From NCBI RefSeq assembly GCF_023008245.1, contig NZ_CP090145.1:1674001-1738000 (forward strand): a stretch of 64,000 bases of DNA, given 5' to 3'. Source of the DNA: Flavobacterium sediminilitoris (GTDB lineage Bacteria; Bacteroidota; Bacteroidia; Flavobacteriales; Flavobacteriaceae). Both the position numbers and the translations under genes were made by a program. Numbering within the stretch: position 1 is the first letter of the stretch; each line of letters opens with the position of its first letter. The notes below the pieces were generated by a model. That model had not been told where the DNA came from. It made no database searches and saw only the letters and a list, made by a program, of their open reading frames with translations. This document shows, one piece after another, positions 1 through 9,417 of this stretch.

Positions 1-690
1 TAATATAGCTATTATTATAACATTTGCTATTAAGAATGATTTTATAGTTATGTTTTTATATTTTTTAAAGAAATATAAAAGACCTATTGCTGGAAATGTT
101 AATAATGCCATGAAATGAACTCCAAACGATAGTCCAATTACTAGTGAAATAATTAATAACCATTTGTTTCCTTTTGGATTATCCATGTCTTGTTCCCAAC
201 GAAGACCTAACCAAAATAATAATGCTATTAAAAAAGAAGCCATTGCATAAACTTCTGCTTCAACGGCATTAAACCAAAAACTATCTGAAAAAGTAAAAGC
301 TAATGAAGCAATAGCTGAACTTCCTAAAATCATTATGTAGTTGTTGTTTGTGTTTTCTTCTCCAGTAATAAAGACTCTTTTCATTAGAAGAGTTAAAGAC
401 CAAAACATAAAAAGTATGGTGAAAGCACTAGAAAAAACAGACATCATGTTAACCATTAATGCAATTTTTGATGTACTGGTCGCAAACATAGCGAAGAAAG
501 CACCAAGCATTTGAAATAGTGGAGCTCCAGGTGGATGCCCAATTTCAAGGTTAGCTGAGGTAGCAATATATTCTCCACAATCCCAAAAACTCATTGTGGG
601 TTCTACTGTTAATGAATAAGTTAATAGTGCGATTGTGAAAGTAATCCAGCCTATTAGGGTATTCCATTTGTTAAAATTAAATGCCTTCAT
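1..690 (-). CDS. DUF2723 family multi-spanning membrane protein (5' part, cut by window start)
   Basis: An open frame runs from an ATG at 690 leftward off the window edge, so only the N-terminal 230 residues are present. It begins MKAFNFNKWNTLIGW and shows the N-terminal DUF2723 pattern: a first hydrophobic helix, then SFWDCGEYIATSANLEIGHP, PGAPLFQMLGAFFAMFA and further helices. DUF2723 proteins (TMEM260-like) are abundant in Bacteroidota and are classed with GT-C type glycosyltransferases; a role in protein O-glycosylation is family knowledge, not visible here. The acidic/aromatic WDCGEY stretch after the first helix fits the GT-C catalytic loop. It is divergent from the tRNA gene at 840. 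The 3' end is unseen, so completeness cannot be judged. Confidence 0.85.
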   Translation of the reverse strand, partial: MKAFNFNKWNTLIGWITFTIALLTYSLTVEPTMSFWDCGEYIATSANLEIGHPPGAPLFQMLGAFFAMFATSTSKIALMVNMMSVFSSAFTILFMFWSLTLLMKRVFITGEENTNNNYIMILGSSAIASLAFTFSDSFWFNAVEAEVYAMASFLIALLFWLGLRWEQDMDNPKGNKWLLIISLVIGLSFGVHFMALLTFPAIGLLYFFKKYKNITIKSFLIANVIIIAIL

Positions 691-790
691 ATTTAATTAG
701 TTTGTCTTTTTTAATATGTTTTACAAAGAAAGTACTTTTTTGGAATTAGTAGCAGAGAAAAATTTTTTTTAATATTTTTTTTAGAAAAAT

Positions 791-820
791 TTGCACATTA
801 GAAAATATGTTCTAAATTTG
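791..820 (+). promoter_or_regulatory. Promoter of tRNA-Gln
   Basis: TTG at 791-793, a 19-base spacer and TAAATTTG at 813-820 match the Bacteroidota sigma-A promoter pattern (TTG, about 19 bases, TAnnTTTG). The element ends 19 bases before the mature tRNA. Confidence 0.75.
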
Positions 821-839
821 CACTCGCATTCAGGAAATA

Positions 840-910
840 TGTCCCATGGTGTAATGGTAACACTCCGGTTTTTGGTACCGTCATTCAAGGTTCGAGTCCT
901 TGTGGGACAA
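840..910 (+). tRNA. tRNA-Gln (anticodon TTG)
   Basis: A 71-base cloverleaf. The 7-bp acceptor stem pairs TGTCCCA (840-846) with TGGGACA (903-909), followed by discriminator A at 910. The D-arm region has GGTGTAATGGTAACAC, the anticodon stem-loop CCGGTTTTTGGTACCG carries TTG, and the T-arm has GGTTCGAGTCC. No CCA is encoded. Anticodon TTG reads CAA/CAG, giving glutamine. A promoter precedes it and a palindromic terminator follows. Confidence 0.95.
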
Positions 911-911
911 C

Positions 912-942
912 AAAAAAGCCTCTCGTACGAGAGGCTTTTTTT
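912..942. terminator. Bidirectional terminator between tRNA-Gln and usp
   Basis: A perfect 18-base palindrome (GCCTCTCGTACGAGAGGC, 918-935) is flanked by an A-run on the left and a T-run on the right. It can therefore terminate both the tRNA (plus) and the universal stress protein gene (minus), which converge here. Confidence 0.88.
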
Positions 943-959
943 ATTTTATTTCTTTGTAG

Positions 960-1784
960 TTATATTTTAAAGGTTATAACAGGTCTTTTTGCGTGATTAA
1001 CAAGGTCTTCGCTAATGCTGCCATTAAAGAAATGTGAAAGTCCTTTTCTTCCATGTGTACTCATTCCTATTAAATCAGCATTAATGCTTTTTGCAAAATG
1101 TAAAATACCTTTTTCAACGTTTATGTCGTTGTATATGTGAGTAGAGTAGTTGTTTATTTCAAATTCAGAAGTAAATTTGTCCATAATTTTTTGAGCTACA
1201 CTGGTAGATTTGAAATTATTAGGAGTGTTTATATTTACTAAATGAATGTGTGAATTGAATTTATTTGCGAAATCAACTACTTTTTTGAATGGTTTTTTGA
1301 TTTCATCAGAAAAATCAGATGCGAAAACAAAGTCTTTAGCATTGAAATCGTTTTCTTCTCTTTTGATTACTAAAACAGGAACTTCTGAGTTTCGAACTAC
1401 TTTTTCTGTATTAGATCCAATAAACATTTCTTGAAATCCGCTTGCGCCATGTGAGCCCATTACAATTAAATCAGCATTATGGCTTTTTCCATTGTTCATA
1501 ATACCGTCAAAAGCTAATTCGAATTGGATAACTTTTGAAACGGTAATACCATCAAGGTATGGTGCATTCATAAGATTATCTAATTTGGCAATTGCAACAT
1601 TTTTAAAAAGCATTAATTCAGGAATTTCATGTGAAGATGAAATAGCATCGCTCCCAGTTGTAGGTAATTCGAGCATATGAATTATGACAATTTCACTGTT
1701 GTCTTTTTTGGCAATTTGTGCAGCAACTTTTAATGCGTATTCTGAATGTTTTGAAAAATCTGTTGGTACTAGAATTTTTTTCAT
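960..1784 (-). CDS. Tandem universal stress protein (UspA family)
   Basis: 274 residues made of two UspA domains. The first (about 1-142) begins MKKILVPTDFSKHSEYAL and ends with the nucleotide-binding pattern GSHGASGFQEMFIGS (about 110-124). The second (about 150-274) repeats the fold and ends STHGRKGLSHFFNGS. Both match the G-x2-G-x9-G-S/T loop of ATP-binding Usp proteins, so both halves look competent to bind nucleotide. Cytosolic, no signal peptide. Single-gene unit, convergent with tRNA-Gln and sharing its terminator. The exact stress role cannot be read from sequence. Confidence 0.92.
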   Translation of the reverse strand: MKKILVPTDFSKHSEYALKVAAQIAKKDNSEIVIIHMLELPTTGSDAISSSHEIPELMLFKNVAIAKLDNLMNAPYLDGITVSKVIQFELAFDGIMNNGKSHNADLIVMGSHGASGFQEMFIGSNTEKVVRNSEVPVLVIKREENDFNAKDFVFASDFSDEIKKPFKKVVDFANKFNSHIHLVNINTPNNFKSTSVAQKIMDKFTSEFEINNYSTHIYNDINVEKGILHFAKSINADLIGMSTHGRKGLSHFFNGSISEDLVNHAKRPVITFKI

Positions 1785-1878
1785 AATTAATTTAAAGTTT
1801 TGAGAGTAAAATTTTGTTTTATAAATTTACTAAATTATATTAAGAAAAATACATTTTTTTTAATTAAAAAATATTATG

Positions 1879-1886
1879 TATATTTG
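1879..1886 (+). promoter_or_regulatory. -7 element of the rimP-nusA-infB operon
   Basis: TATATTTG matches TAnnTTTG exactly. The upstream region is T-rich without a clear TTG. Transcription should begin near 1892-1894, giving a leader of about 58 bases before rimP. Confidence 0.65.
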
Positions 1887-1916
1887 CCTCGATTATTTAG
1901 CACGGATTTAAATAAT

Positions 1917-1942
1917 GAGGCACGCAATGCGTGCCTCTTTTT
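1917..1942 (+). promoter_or_regulatory. Terminator-like hairpin in the rimP leader (candidate attenuator)
   Basis: GAGGCACGCA and TGCGTGCCTC form a perfect 10-bp inverted repeat around one base (1917-1937), followed by five T (1938-1942), only 8 bases before the rimP ATG. Upstream GCACG (1900-1904) is complementary to CGTGC (1930-1934) in the right arm, so an alternative pairing exists. Position inside the leader, ahead of an operon encoding NusA, suggests attenuation or NusA-linked control; this is inference. Confidence 0.55.
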
Positions 1943-1950
1943 ATAAAAAT

Positions 1951-2418
1951 ATGACATTTAGAAGTAAAGTAGAAAAAGCATTAGAAGACGTATTGATTGA
2001 AAGACCTCACTTATTTTTAATAGATTTAAAAATAGATGATGCAAATAAAATTAATATTGTTTTAGATGGAGATAATGGAGTTAATCTACAAGATTGTATA
2101 GATGTTAGTAGGTTGATAGAGCAAAATCTCGACAGAGAAGAATGTGATTTTGGATTAGAGGTTGCCTCATCAGGTTTGTCATCCCCTTTGAAGCTAGTTC
2201 GTCAATATGTAAAAAATATTGGAAGGAAACTGAAAGTTAAAACGACAACATTAGAAGAGATTGAAGCAGAGCTTGTTAATGCAGATGATTTAGGAATAAC
2301 ATTGCAATGGAAAGCTAGAGAACCAAAAAAAATAGGAAAAGGAAAAGAAACAGTTGAAAAATCTGTAAATTTGCCTTATTCGGAAATAAAAGAAGCGATA
2401 GTAGTAGTATCATTTTAA
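1951..2418 (+). CDS. rimP: Ribosome maturation factor RimP
   Basis: 155 residues starting [20 protein letters not shown]. RimP binds the 30S subunit during 16S/S12 assembly. The N-terminal alpha/beta domain contains [20 protein letters not shown], the central part [13 protein letters not shown] and [12 protein letters not shown] (the family's EVSSPGLDRPL motif), and a C-terminal SH3-like barrel follows. An in-frame ATG at 1915 is rejected as start because it would place the first 12 codons across the GAGGCACG hairpin and yield a non-family N-terminus. It is the first gene of rimP-nusA-infB, 13 bases before nusA. Confidence 0.92.
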   Translation: MTFRSKVEKALEDVLIERPHLFLIDLKIDDANKINIVLDGDNGVNLQDCIDVSRLIEQNLDREECDFGLEVASSGLSSPLKLVRQYVKNIGRKLKVKTTTLEEIEAELVNADDLGITLQWKAREPKKIGKGKETVEKSVNLPYSEIKEAIVVVSF

Positions 2419-2431
2419 ATAAAGAGTTGAC

Positions 2432-3670
2432 ATGGAGAATATTGCGTTAATTGAATCGTTTTCGGAATTTAAAGACGATAAACTCATTGATAGAGTTACC
2501 TTAATGGCAATTTTAGAGGATGTGTTTAGAAATGCATTGAAGAAAAAATATGGTTCAGACGATAATTTTGATATCATTATAAATCCTGATAAAGGAGATA
2601 TGGAAATTTGGAGAAATAGAACGGTAGTTGAAAATGGAGAAGTAGAAGACGAAAATTCTGAAATTTCATTGTCAGAAGCAAGAAAAATTGAGCCAGATTT
2701 TGAAGTTGGAGAAGAAGTTTCTGAAGAAGTGAAATTATTTCAATTAGGTAGAAGAGCAATTTTAGCTTTACGTCAAAATTTGATTTCGAAAATTCATGAA
2801 CACGATAATACTAATTTATATAAACAATTTAAAGACTTAATTGGAGATATATACACAGCAGAAGTGCATCATGTTAGACCAAAATTAGTAGTTTTGATGG
2901 ATGATGATGGAAATGAGATAGTATTGCCAAAAGAAAAACAAATTCCAAGTGATTATTTCAAAAAAGGAGATAATGTTAGAGGAATTATTGAAAATGTTGA
3001 ATTAAAAGGAAATAAACCACAAATTATAATGTCAAGAACAGCTCCTGAATTTTTGGAGAAGTTATTTGAGCAAGAAATACCAGAGGTTTTTGATGGTTTA
3101 ATCAATGTTAAAAAAGTAGTAAGAATCCCAGGAGAAAAGGCAAAAGTTGCTGTTGATTCTTATGATGATAGAATTGATCCAGTTGGAGCATGTGTCGGAA
3201 TGAAAGGATCTAGAATTCATGGAATTGTTCGCGAATTAGGAAATGAAAATATTGATGTTATTAATTATACGAATAATATTCAATTATATATTACAAGAGC
3301 TTTAAGTCCAGCAAAAGTATCATCTGTTAAAATTGATGAAGAGACTAAAAAAGCAGAAGTGTTTTTAAAAGTAGAAGAAGTATCAAAAGCTATCGGTAGA
3401 GGTGGATATAACATTAAATTAGCTAGTTTGTTAACGGGCTATGAATTAGATGTTATAAGAGAAGGAGTGGTAGAAGTAGATGATGTTGAATTAAGAGAAT
3501 TCTCAGATGAAATCGAAGGATGGATTATTGAAGAATTTGAAAAAATTGGTTTAGATACAGCAAGAAGTGTACTAGGTCAGGATGTTGAAGATTTGGTGAG
3601 AAGGACTGATTTAGAAGAAGAAACAATATTAGACGTTGTTCGTATTTTAAAAGAAGAATTGGAAGACTAA
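2432..3670 (+). CDS. nusA: Transcription termination/antitermination factor NusA
   Basis: 412 residues. NusA binds RNA polymerase and modulates pausing, termination and antitermination. Visible order: N-terminal polymerase-binding domain (about 1-125), S1 domain (about 130-200, with GDNVRGIIENVEL), and KH1/KH2 (about 225-345, with DPVGACVGMKGSRI and VEEVSKAIGRGGYNIKLA). The C-terminal tail (about 350-412) has an acidic helical segment, but not the two full acidic repeats of E. coli NusA, consistent with the shorter non-proteobacterial form. Located between rimP and infB, the conserved operon order. Confidence 0.96.
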   Translation: MENIALIESFSEFKDDKLIDRVTLMAILEDVFRNALKKKYGSDDNFDIIINPDKGDMEIWRNRTVVENGEVEDENSEISLSEARKIEPDFEVGEEVSEEVKLFQLGRRAILALRQNLISKIHEHDNTNLYKQFKDLIGDIYTAEVHHVRPKLVVLMDDDGNEIVLPKEKQIPSDYFKKGDNVRGIIENVELKGNKPQIIMSRTAPEFLEKLFEQEIPEVFDGLINVKKVVRIPGEKAKVAVDSYDDRIDPVGACVGMKGSRIHGIVRELGNENIDVINYTNNIQLYITRALSPAKVSSVKIDEETKKAEVFLKVEEVSKAIGRGGYNIKLASLLTGYELDVIREGVVEVDDVELREFSDEIEGWIIEEFEKIGLDTARSVLGQDVEDLVRRTDLEEETILDVVRILKEELED

Positions 3671-3722
3671 CTTTTATAAGATAAACAACACGCAAAATAA
3701 AAAGAATTAGAAAAAAGATTAT

Positions 3723-6584
3723 ATGTCTGATAAAAGAGTTATAAGAATCAACAAAGTTTTAAGGGAGTTAAACATTTCTCTAGATAGAGCGGTGGACTTT
3801 TTAAAAGAAAAGGATCATGAAATTGAACCTAGTCCAAATGCTAAAATATCTCAAGAAGAGTATGATGTCTTATGCAATCAATTTTCTGCTGATAAAGGAA
3901 AGAAAGTAGCCTCGCTTGAAGTTAGTGAAGAAAAGAAAAAGGAGAAAGAAGCACTTAAGAGAGAGCTAGAAAAAGAGGTTGAATTAAAACGTCAGCAGGA
4001 AGAAATTCAGAAACAAGAAGTAATCAAAGCAAAGGCTTCTTTAGCTGGTCCAAAAGCAGTCGGGAAGATTGATTTGAATCCAAAAAAGCAAGAACAAAAA
4101 CAACAAGAAACTCCTATTGTTGAAGAGAAAATCAAAGTTGTTGCTGAAGTTAAAGAGGAAAAAACAAATGCTGTTTCTAATGAAAATCAGGTAAAGGAAG
4201 AAACTCCAAAAGTTGAAACTCCAAAGGTTGAAGTGGTTAAAGTTCAGCCAAAAGTTGAAATTCAAAAGAAAGTAGTTGAGCAAAAGCCAGTAGAAAAAAC
4301 TGAAGCTAAAAAAGAAGAAGTTAAAACTGCCGAAGAACAAGCAGAAGAAGATAAGATTAAAACGAATTATCAAAAGTTATCAGGTACAACTTTTACAGGT
4401 CAAAAAATTGATTTGTCTCAATTTGAAAAAGTAAAAAAGAAACCTGAAGATAATAAAAAAGAGTTTAAAAAAGCTGGAGGAAACCACCAAGGAAATCAGA
4501 ATAAGAAAGATGGTGGAGGAAATGATCCAAATAAAAATAAACGTAAAAGAATCACAAAACCTGTTCCTGGTAATGCTGGGAATAATGCAGGTAATGCTGC
4601 GGGAGGACCTAAAAAAGTTTTTTCTAAAGACCGTTTTAATAAAGGTAAAAAAGTTGTAGTTCAAAAAACAGAACCTACAGAAGAAGAAGTTAAAAACCAA
4701 ATTAAGGAGACTCTTGAGAGACTTCAAGGTAAAGGTAAAAAAGGATCTAAAGCAGCTAAATATAGAAAAGATAAAAGGGATTCACACCGTCAACGTGTTG
4801 ATGATGAATTACAACAAGCAGAACTTGAAAATAAAATTTTAAAAGTTACTGAGTTTGTAACAGTTGGTGAAATCGCTTCTTTAATGGATGTGCCTATTAC
4901 AAAAGTAATTGGAACGTGTATGTCGTTAGGTATCATGGTTACCATGAATCAGCGTTTAGATGCGGAGACACTATCAATTGTAGCAGACGAGTTTGGATAT
5001 GAAGTAGAATTCATTACTACTGATATTGAAGAAGCTGCGGAAGTAGTTTTAGATAAACCAGAAGATTTAAAACATAGAGCACCAATCGTTACGGTTATGG
5101 GACATGTTGATCATGGTAAAACATCGCTACTTGATTATATTCGTGAAGAGAATGTAATTGCTGGTGAATCAGGAGGAATTACGCAACATATTGGAGCGTA
5201 TGGGGTTCAGTTAGAAAATGGTCAAAAAATCGCTTTCTTAGATACACCAGGTCACGAAGCTTTTACCGCAATGCGTGCTCGTGGAGCTCAGGTTACAGAT
5301 ATTGCAATTATTGTAATTGCGGCTGATGATGATATAATGCCTCAAACAAAAGAAGCAATTAGTCATGCGCAAGCAGCAGGTGTTCCAATGATTTTTGCAA
5401 TTAATAAAGTAGATAAGCAAACAGCTAATCCTGAAAAGATAAAAGAGAAGTTAGCTGCAATGAATTTATTAGTTGAAGATTGGGGAGGAAAATATCAATC
5501 TCATGATATCTCAGCTAAAACAGGTTTAGGAGTTAAAGACTTATTAGAAAAAGTATTATTAGAAGCAGAAGTGTTAGAGCTTACTGCAAACCCAGATAGA
5601 AATGCAATTGGTACGGTTGTAGAAGCTCAATTAGATAAAGGACGTGGATATGTAACTACAATTTTAGTTCAAGCGGGTACTTTAAGAATTGGAGATTATA
5701 TGTTAGCTGGAAAAAATCATGGAAAAATTAAAGCCATGTTTGACGAAAGAGGGCATAATGTTACAGAAGCAGGACCATCAACACCAGTATCTATATTAGG
5801 TTTAGACGGTGCTCCTACTGCGGGTGATAAGTTTAATGTATATGATGATGAGAGGGAAGCAAAACAAATTGCAGCAAAACGTACACAATTACAACGTGAA
5901 CAATCTGTTCGTACTCAAAAACATATTACACTTGCAGAAATTGGTCGTCGTATTGCATTAGGTCAGTTTAAAGAATTGAATATTATTCTTAAAGGAGATG
6001 TTGATGGTTCTGTAGAAGCATTATCAGATTCATTCTCTAAATTGTCAACAGAAGAAATTCAAATTAATATTATTCATAAAGGAGTTGGTGCAATTACGGA
6101 ATCAGATGTATTGTTAGCTTCAGCTTCGGATGCAATTATTATTGGATTTAATGTTCGTCCACAAGGAAACGCAAAACAATTAGCAGAAAAAGAAGAAATC
6201 GATATCCGTAACTATTCAATTATTTATGCAGCTATTGATGATTTGAAAGATGCAATGGAAGGAATGTTGTCTCCAGAATTAAAAGAAGAGATTACAGGAA
6301 CTGCGGAAGTTAGAGAATTATTCAAAATTTCTAAAGTGGGTACTATTGCAGGATGTATGGTTACAGACGGTAAAATCTTAAGAAATGGACAAATTCGTTT
6401 AATTAGAGAAGGGGTTGTTATCTATACAGGAGAATTAGTGGCGTTAAAACGTTTCAAAGACGATGTGAAAGAAGTTTCTAAAGGATACGATTGTGGTATG
6501 CAAATTAAAGGTTACAATGACTTGAAAGAGTATGACGTAATTGAATGTTTCCACGAAGTTGAAGTGAAGAAAAAATTAAAATAA
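3723..6584 (+). CDS. infB: Translation initiation factor IF-2
   Basis: 953 residues. A GTPase that delivers initiator tRNA to the ribosome. An N-terminal IF2N-like segment is followed by a long lysine/glutamate/valine-rich low-complexity region (about 60-370, with repeated PKVE units) and a Gly/Asn-rich stretch. The G domain has GHVDHGKT (about 459), DTPGHE (about 505) and NKVDK (about 559), followed by beta-barrel domains and the C-terminal fMet-tRNA binding domain. The N-terminal low-complexity tract is typical and not a sequencing artefact. Last gene of its operon, with a strong terminator right after. Confidence 0.98.
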   Translation: MSDKRVIRINKVLRELNISLDRAVDFLKEKDHEIEPSPNAKISQEEYDVLCNQFSADKGKKVASLEVSEEKKKEKEALKRELEKEVELKRQQEEIQKQEVIKAKASLAGPKAVGKIDLNPKKQEQKQQETPIVEEKIKVVAEVKEEKTNAVSNENQVKEETPKVETPKVEVVKVQPKVEIQKKVVEQKPVEKTEAKKEEVKTAEEQAEEDKIKTNYQKLSGTTFTGQKIDLSQFEKVKKKPEDNKKEFKKAGGNHQGNQNKKDGGGNDPNKNKRKRITKPVPGNAGNNAGNAAGGPKKVFSKDRFNKGKKVVVQKTEPTEEEVKNQIKETLERLQGKGKKGSKAAKYRKDKRDSHRQRVDDELQQAELENKILKVTEFVTVGEIASLMDVPITKVIGTCMSLGIMVTMNQRLDAETLSIVADEFGYEVEFITTDIEEAAEVVLDKPEDLKHRAPIVTVMGHVDHGKTSLLDYIREENVIAGESGGITQHIGAYGVQLENGQKIAFLDTPGHEAFTAMRARGAQVTDIAIIVIAADDDIMPQTKEAISHAQAAGVPMIFAINKVDKQTANPEKIKEKLAAMNLLVEDWGGKYQSHDISAKTGLGVKDLLEKVLLEAEVLELTANPDRNAIGTVVEAQLDKGRGYVTTILVQAGTLRIGDYMLAGKNHGKIKAMFDERGHNVTEAGPSTPVSILGLDGAPTAGDKFNVYDDEREAKQIAAKRTQLQREQSVRTQKHITLAEIGRRIALGQFKELNIILKGDVDGSVEALSDSFSKLSTEEIQINIIHKGVGAITESDVLLASASDAIIIGFNVRPQGNAKQLAEKEEIDIRNYSIIYAAIDDLKDAMEGMLSPELKEEITGTAEVRELFKISKVGTIAGCMVTDGKILRNGQIRLIREGVVIYTGELVALKRFKDDVKEVSKGYDCGMQIKGYNDLKEYDVIECFHEVEVKKKLK

Positions 6585-6602
6585 AATTTAATTTTATATA
6601 TG

Positions 6603-6633
6603 AAAAATCCCAAGTGAAAACTTGGGATTTTTT
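6603..6633 (+). terminator. Terminator of rimP-nusA-infB
   Basis: AAAATCCCAAG and CTTGGGATTTT form an 11-bp stem with a short loop and run into a T tract, 19 bases after the infB stop. Confidence 0.9.
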
Positions 6634-6701
6634 GTTTAGAAATATTTCTAAACATGTTTGTAACAAAATAAATTAGAACTAAAAAAATAATTTTGTATAT
6701 G

Positions 6702-6732
6702 AAAAACCAGTGAAATGTTATCCACTGGTTTT
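6702..6732 (-). terminator. Terminator of the TonB-receptor gene
   Basis: AAAACCAGTG (6703-6712) and CACTGGTTTT (6723-6732) form a stem with a 10-base loop; on the minus strand it ends in a T run. It lies downstream of the receptor gene that ends at 6794. Confidence 0.75.
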
Positions 6733-6793
6733 AACTAATTTATCGTAAAAAATGTCAATCTATTTTAGGATAACTCATATATAATGAAGGAAA

Positions 6794-8995
6794 TTAAAAA
6801 GTATATTTTAATCCTCCATAAAAGTTTCTTCCAGGAGCATTTATTCCAGAAGCAAAAGCTCTGTATTGAGTATCTAAAATATTCTCAACACCAGCAAAAA
6901 GGCGAGTGTTTTTAAATATTTTATAACTTCCTTTTATGTTGTAAGTTTCCCATGCTGGCATTCCTCCTTCAGGAGCATATTGTGCATTATCTTCTCCATT
7001 AAAAAAGTAATCTTTACTGTGTTTTTTTCCGTTATATAACATGTAAACATCAAATGCCATTTTGTTTTTTGAATAACTAAATCCAATTTTTCCATAATAA
7101 GGAGAAATGTGATCTAATGGTTGCTCTCCATCTTTTTCAATAATTCTACCATAAGTATAATTAAAACTGGCATTAAATTGAAGTTGATCGAAAATATAGC
7201 CTCTTACATTTGTAGAGATTCCAGTTATAAATGCTTTTCCTTTATTTTGATTTGCTACAATTTGACTAATTGATCCATTATAATCAATAGTACTTTGTCC
7301 TTCATATTCAAAATCATCAGTAATAATAGCATCATATAAACGGGTGTAGAAAAAAGTGTGTTCTAATTTAAAACGTTTGGAATTTGATTGAATTACAAAA
7401 CCAGCATCACCCGTAACTGTTTTTTCTGGATGAAGATTTTCATTTGGAACAATTAAAAAACCATCACCTGATTCAAATACTTTTGCAAAATCATCTATGT
7501 TTGGAACTCTAAATCCTGAAGAAATATTTGCTTTTAATGTTACATTATTAGAAGTATTATGTGTAATTCCGAGTGTTCCACTATATGTAAAATTCCCTTG
7601 AGAAATAGTTGAAAAAGGTAAAGGAAAATATGTATCATCCGCAATTGTACTTTTTAGTGTTGTGTACCCGATTCTAAAACCTGTGCTCCAAGCTGTCTTT
7701 TCTGTAGACTTTTCATTATAAGAAAAGTATAAATCATTTCTAAACATTGAATTGTCTCCATTAGGATAACGACTATCAATTCCGCCTCTTTCTCCAGTAT
7801 TAATATCTTCTTTATAAGCAGAAGAACTTAATGTTTCAAAATAAGATTCGATACCATAGAAAAGTTCTCCTTTGTTGAATTTTTTATGTAAATCGGTACT
7901 CACAGAATACATGTTTACATTTTCTTTTCGATGCTGTAAATTAGGATTTCCGAAACGTCTATTATGTCTACTTTCTTTCGCATTTTGATAGCCAAAATTT
8001 AATTGCAAATCACTTTTTAAAAAAGCATTCTCTTTGTCTAAAGTATAAGCTGCAAGGATTCTCTGTTGCGGGCCGTAATACCATTCTGAATTTTTTAGTC
8101 CAGTTGATGATGAGACATCGGTTAATCTGTCATACCTAGGAATGTCTGAAGTTGTAGAAAATTGAAAGTTTACGCTATGTTTAAAACCAGAAGCACTTTT
8201 ATAAGTGAATTTTTGTAATGCATTATATTGTGTGTAGCCAGAGTTTTTTTGAATGTACTTATTGCTGTTTTCAACTAATTGATCGATTCCATTTATTGTT
8301 GCGGTATAAAATGGTCTTTCGCCAAAATAATCTGCATGATGATTTTTCTTTTTTCCCATTCTTAAATCATCGAAATCATTATAGGATAATATTGTTAATG
8401 CAGCAAAATTATCAGTAGCATAATTAAGATCAAACGAAATGGATTTTTCATTATTTACAGAGCCATATCGAGTATTTACTCCGCCTGATAAGGCATTCTT
8501 TGTTTCAGATAAGAATTTAGGGCTTTTTGTTGTCATACTAACAGTTCCTCCCAGCGCATCACTACCAAAGATTGTTGAAGTAGGACCATAAAATATATCA
8601 ACATTTTCAAGCATGTTTTCATCAACAGTTATTACATTTTGTAAATGACCAGCTCTGAAAATTAAATTATTCATTCTAAAACCATCAACAAGTAGTAGAA
8701 CTCTGCTGGCTTCAAATCCTCTAATTGCAGGACTTCCTCCTCCTTGTTGTGATTTTTGAACAAATAAGGATCCAGAATTAGAAAGCATTTCGGCTGTTGA
8801 TTGGTAATTTTGGAATTCAATTTGTTTAAGATTTATAGATTCAATTTGATTAGGTAAAATCTTTTTGTTTTTTGGTATTTTATTTGAAGTTACAATTACC
8901 TCTTCCAAACTGGTTGTTTTAATTGAATCTTTTTCGGTTTGTGAAAAGCCAAAAAGACAATGTAAGGTGAAAACTAAAATTATTATTTTTTTCAT
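6794..8995 (-). CDS. TonB-dependent outer-membrane receptor, haem/haemoglobin-type
   Basis: 733 residues. Signal peptide MKKIIILVFTLHCLFGFSQ, plug domain (about 45-160, with GSPAIRGFEASRVLLLVDGF and GPTSTIFGSDALGGTVSM), then a 22-strand-type barrel ending GRNFYGGLKYTF with the terminal Phe of outer-membrane proteins. GFRVPNIDDFAKVF followed by VPNENLHPEKT resembles the FRAP and NPNL boxes of haem/haemoglobin receptors. No N-terminal carboxypeptidase-like domain, so not a SusC type. The start is set at 8995: a longer in-frame start at 9028 would lie upstream of the -7 element at 9016-9023. No partner lipoprotein nearby. Exact substrate uncertain. Confidence 0.88.
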   Translation of the reverse strand: MKKIIILVFTLHCLFGFSQTEKDSIKTTSLEEVIVTSNKIPKNKKILPNQIESINLKQIEFQNYQSTAEMLSNSGSLFVQKSQQGGGSPAIRGFEASRVLLLVDGFRMNNLIFRAGHLQNVITVDENMLENVDIFYGPTSTIFGSDALGGTVSMTTKSPKFLSETKNALSGGVNTRYGSVNNEKSISFDLNYATDNFAALTILSYNDFDDLRMGKKKNHHADYFGERPFYTATINGIDQLVENSNKYIQKNSGYTQYNALQKFTYKSASGFKHSVNFQFSTTSDIPRYDRLTDVSSSTGLKNSEWYYGPQQRILAAYTLDKENAFLKSDLQLNFGYQNAKESRHNRRFGNPNLQHRKENVNMYSVSTDLHKKFNKGELFYGIESYFETLSSSAYKEDINTGERGGIDSRYPNGDNSMFRNDLYFSYNEKSTEKTAWSTGFRIGYTTLKSTIADDTYFPLPFSTISQGNFTYSGTLGITHNTSNNVTLKANISSGFRVPNIDDFAKVFESGDGFLIVPNENLHPEKTVTGDAGFVIQSNSKRFKLEHTFFYTRLYDAIITDDFEYEGQSTIDYNGSISQIVANQNKGKAFITGISTNVRGYIFDQLQFNASFNYTYGRIIEKDGEQPLDHISPYYGKIGFSYSKNKMAFDVYMLYNGKKHSKDYFFNGEDNAQYAPEGGMPAWETYNIKGSYKIFKNTRLFAGVENILDTQYRAFASGINAPGRNFYGGLKYTF

Positions 8996-9015
8996 TTGGG
9001 TGTTTTTTAATAATA

Positions 9016-9023
9016 CAAAAGTA
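9016..9023 (-). promoter_or_regulatory. -7 element of the TonB-receptor gene
   Basis: On the minus strand this reads TACTTTTG, an exact TAnnTTTG match, 20 bases before the ATG at 8995. It decides the start codon of the receptor. Confidence 0.6.
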
Positions 9024-9025
9024 TT

Positions 9026-9043
9026 CATAACAGAATTGTTATG
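9026..9043. promoter_or_regulatory. Operator-like palindrome next to the receptor promoter
   Basis: CATAACA and TGTTATG, 7-bp perfect arms around a 4-base spacer, lie immediately upstream of the minus-strand -7 element, in the -33/-7 spacer where a repressor would block polymerase. It does not resemble the classical Fur box. Function inferred from position only. Confidence 0.4.
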
Positions 9044-9332
9044 AAAAGATAAACATCTTAAAATGTATTAAATAATAAGTGGTTTAATAAGTAGTCTTAA
9101 TTATTGAAAAATCTTTTGTTTCTTGAAAAAGGAAAAGTTTTTTCTTCTTTATTAGGGTTACTATATTTTCTTGTTGTGTAGTAGTGTCTAATGTTAAATC
9201 AAAATTCTGTTTTAATTTGCTGATTTCTTTTGTTTAATTTTATTAGTAATCAAATTAATACAGTATTTAAAGAAATTTTAATTGAATTGTAGCGTCTTTT
9301 TTTTCAATTATAAAGCGTTGCCTAATTAATAA
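9044..9332. other. Intergenic stretch upstream of the receptor gene, no gene seen
   Basis: Very AT-rich, no open frame with a plausible start or protein, no tRNA-like fold. With the flanking promoter, operator and hairpin it completes a gene-free gap of about 420 bases (8996-9417). Confidence 0.5.
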
Positions 9333-9360
9333 TAATTCCGAAAGTATGCTTTCGGAATTA
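9333..9360 (-). terminator. Terminator of the SPOR-domain gene
   Basis: TAATTCCGAAAG and CTTTCGGAATTA form a 12-bp perfect stem with a 4-base loop; on the minus strand an AT-rich tail follows. It sits 57 bases after the end of the SPOR gene. Confidence 0.75.
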
Positions 9361-9417
9361 TCAAGGATTAAATTAATTCTGAAAAGAAATATAATATTGC
9401 TTTTCTGAAAAATATGG

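Noticed and set aside
1915..1950. ATG at 1915 as rimP start
   Set aside because: It lies within the leader hairpin and adds residues not typical for RimP.
4041..4727. Long minus-strand frames opposite infB rich in Phe/Asn
   Set aside because: They mirror the Lys/Glu-rich infB repeat region in the complementary strand; no start context and an implausible composition.
8996..9028. Longer N-terminus of the TonB receptor (start 9028)
   Set aside because: It would begin upstream of the -7 element and add 11 residues ahead of a perfect signal peptide.
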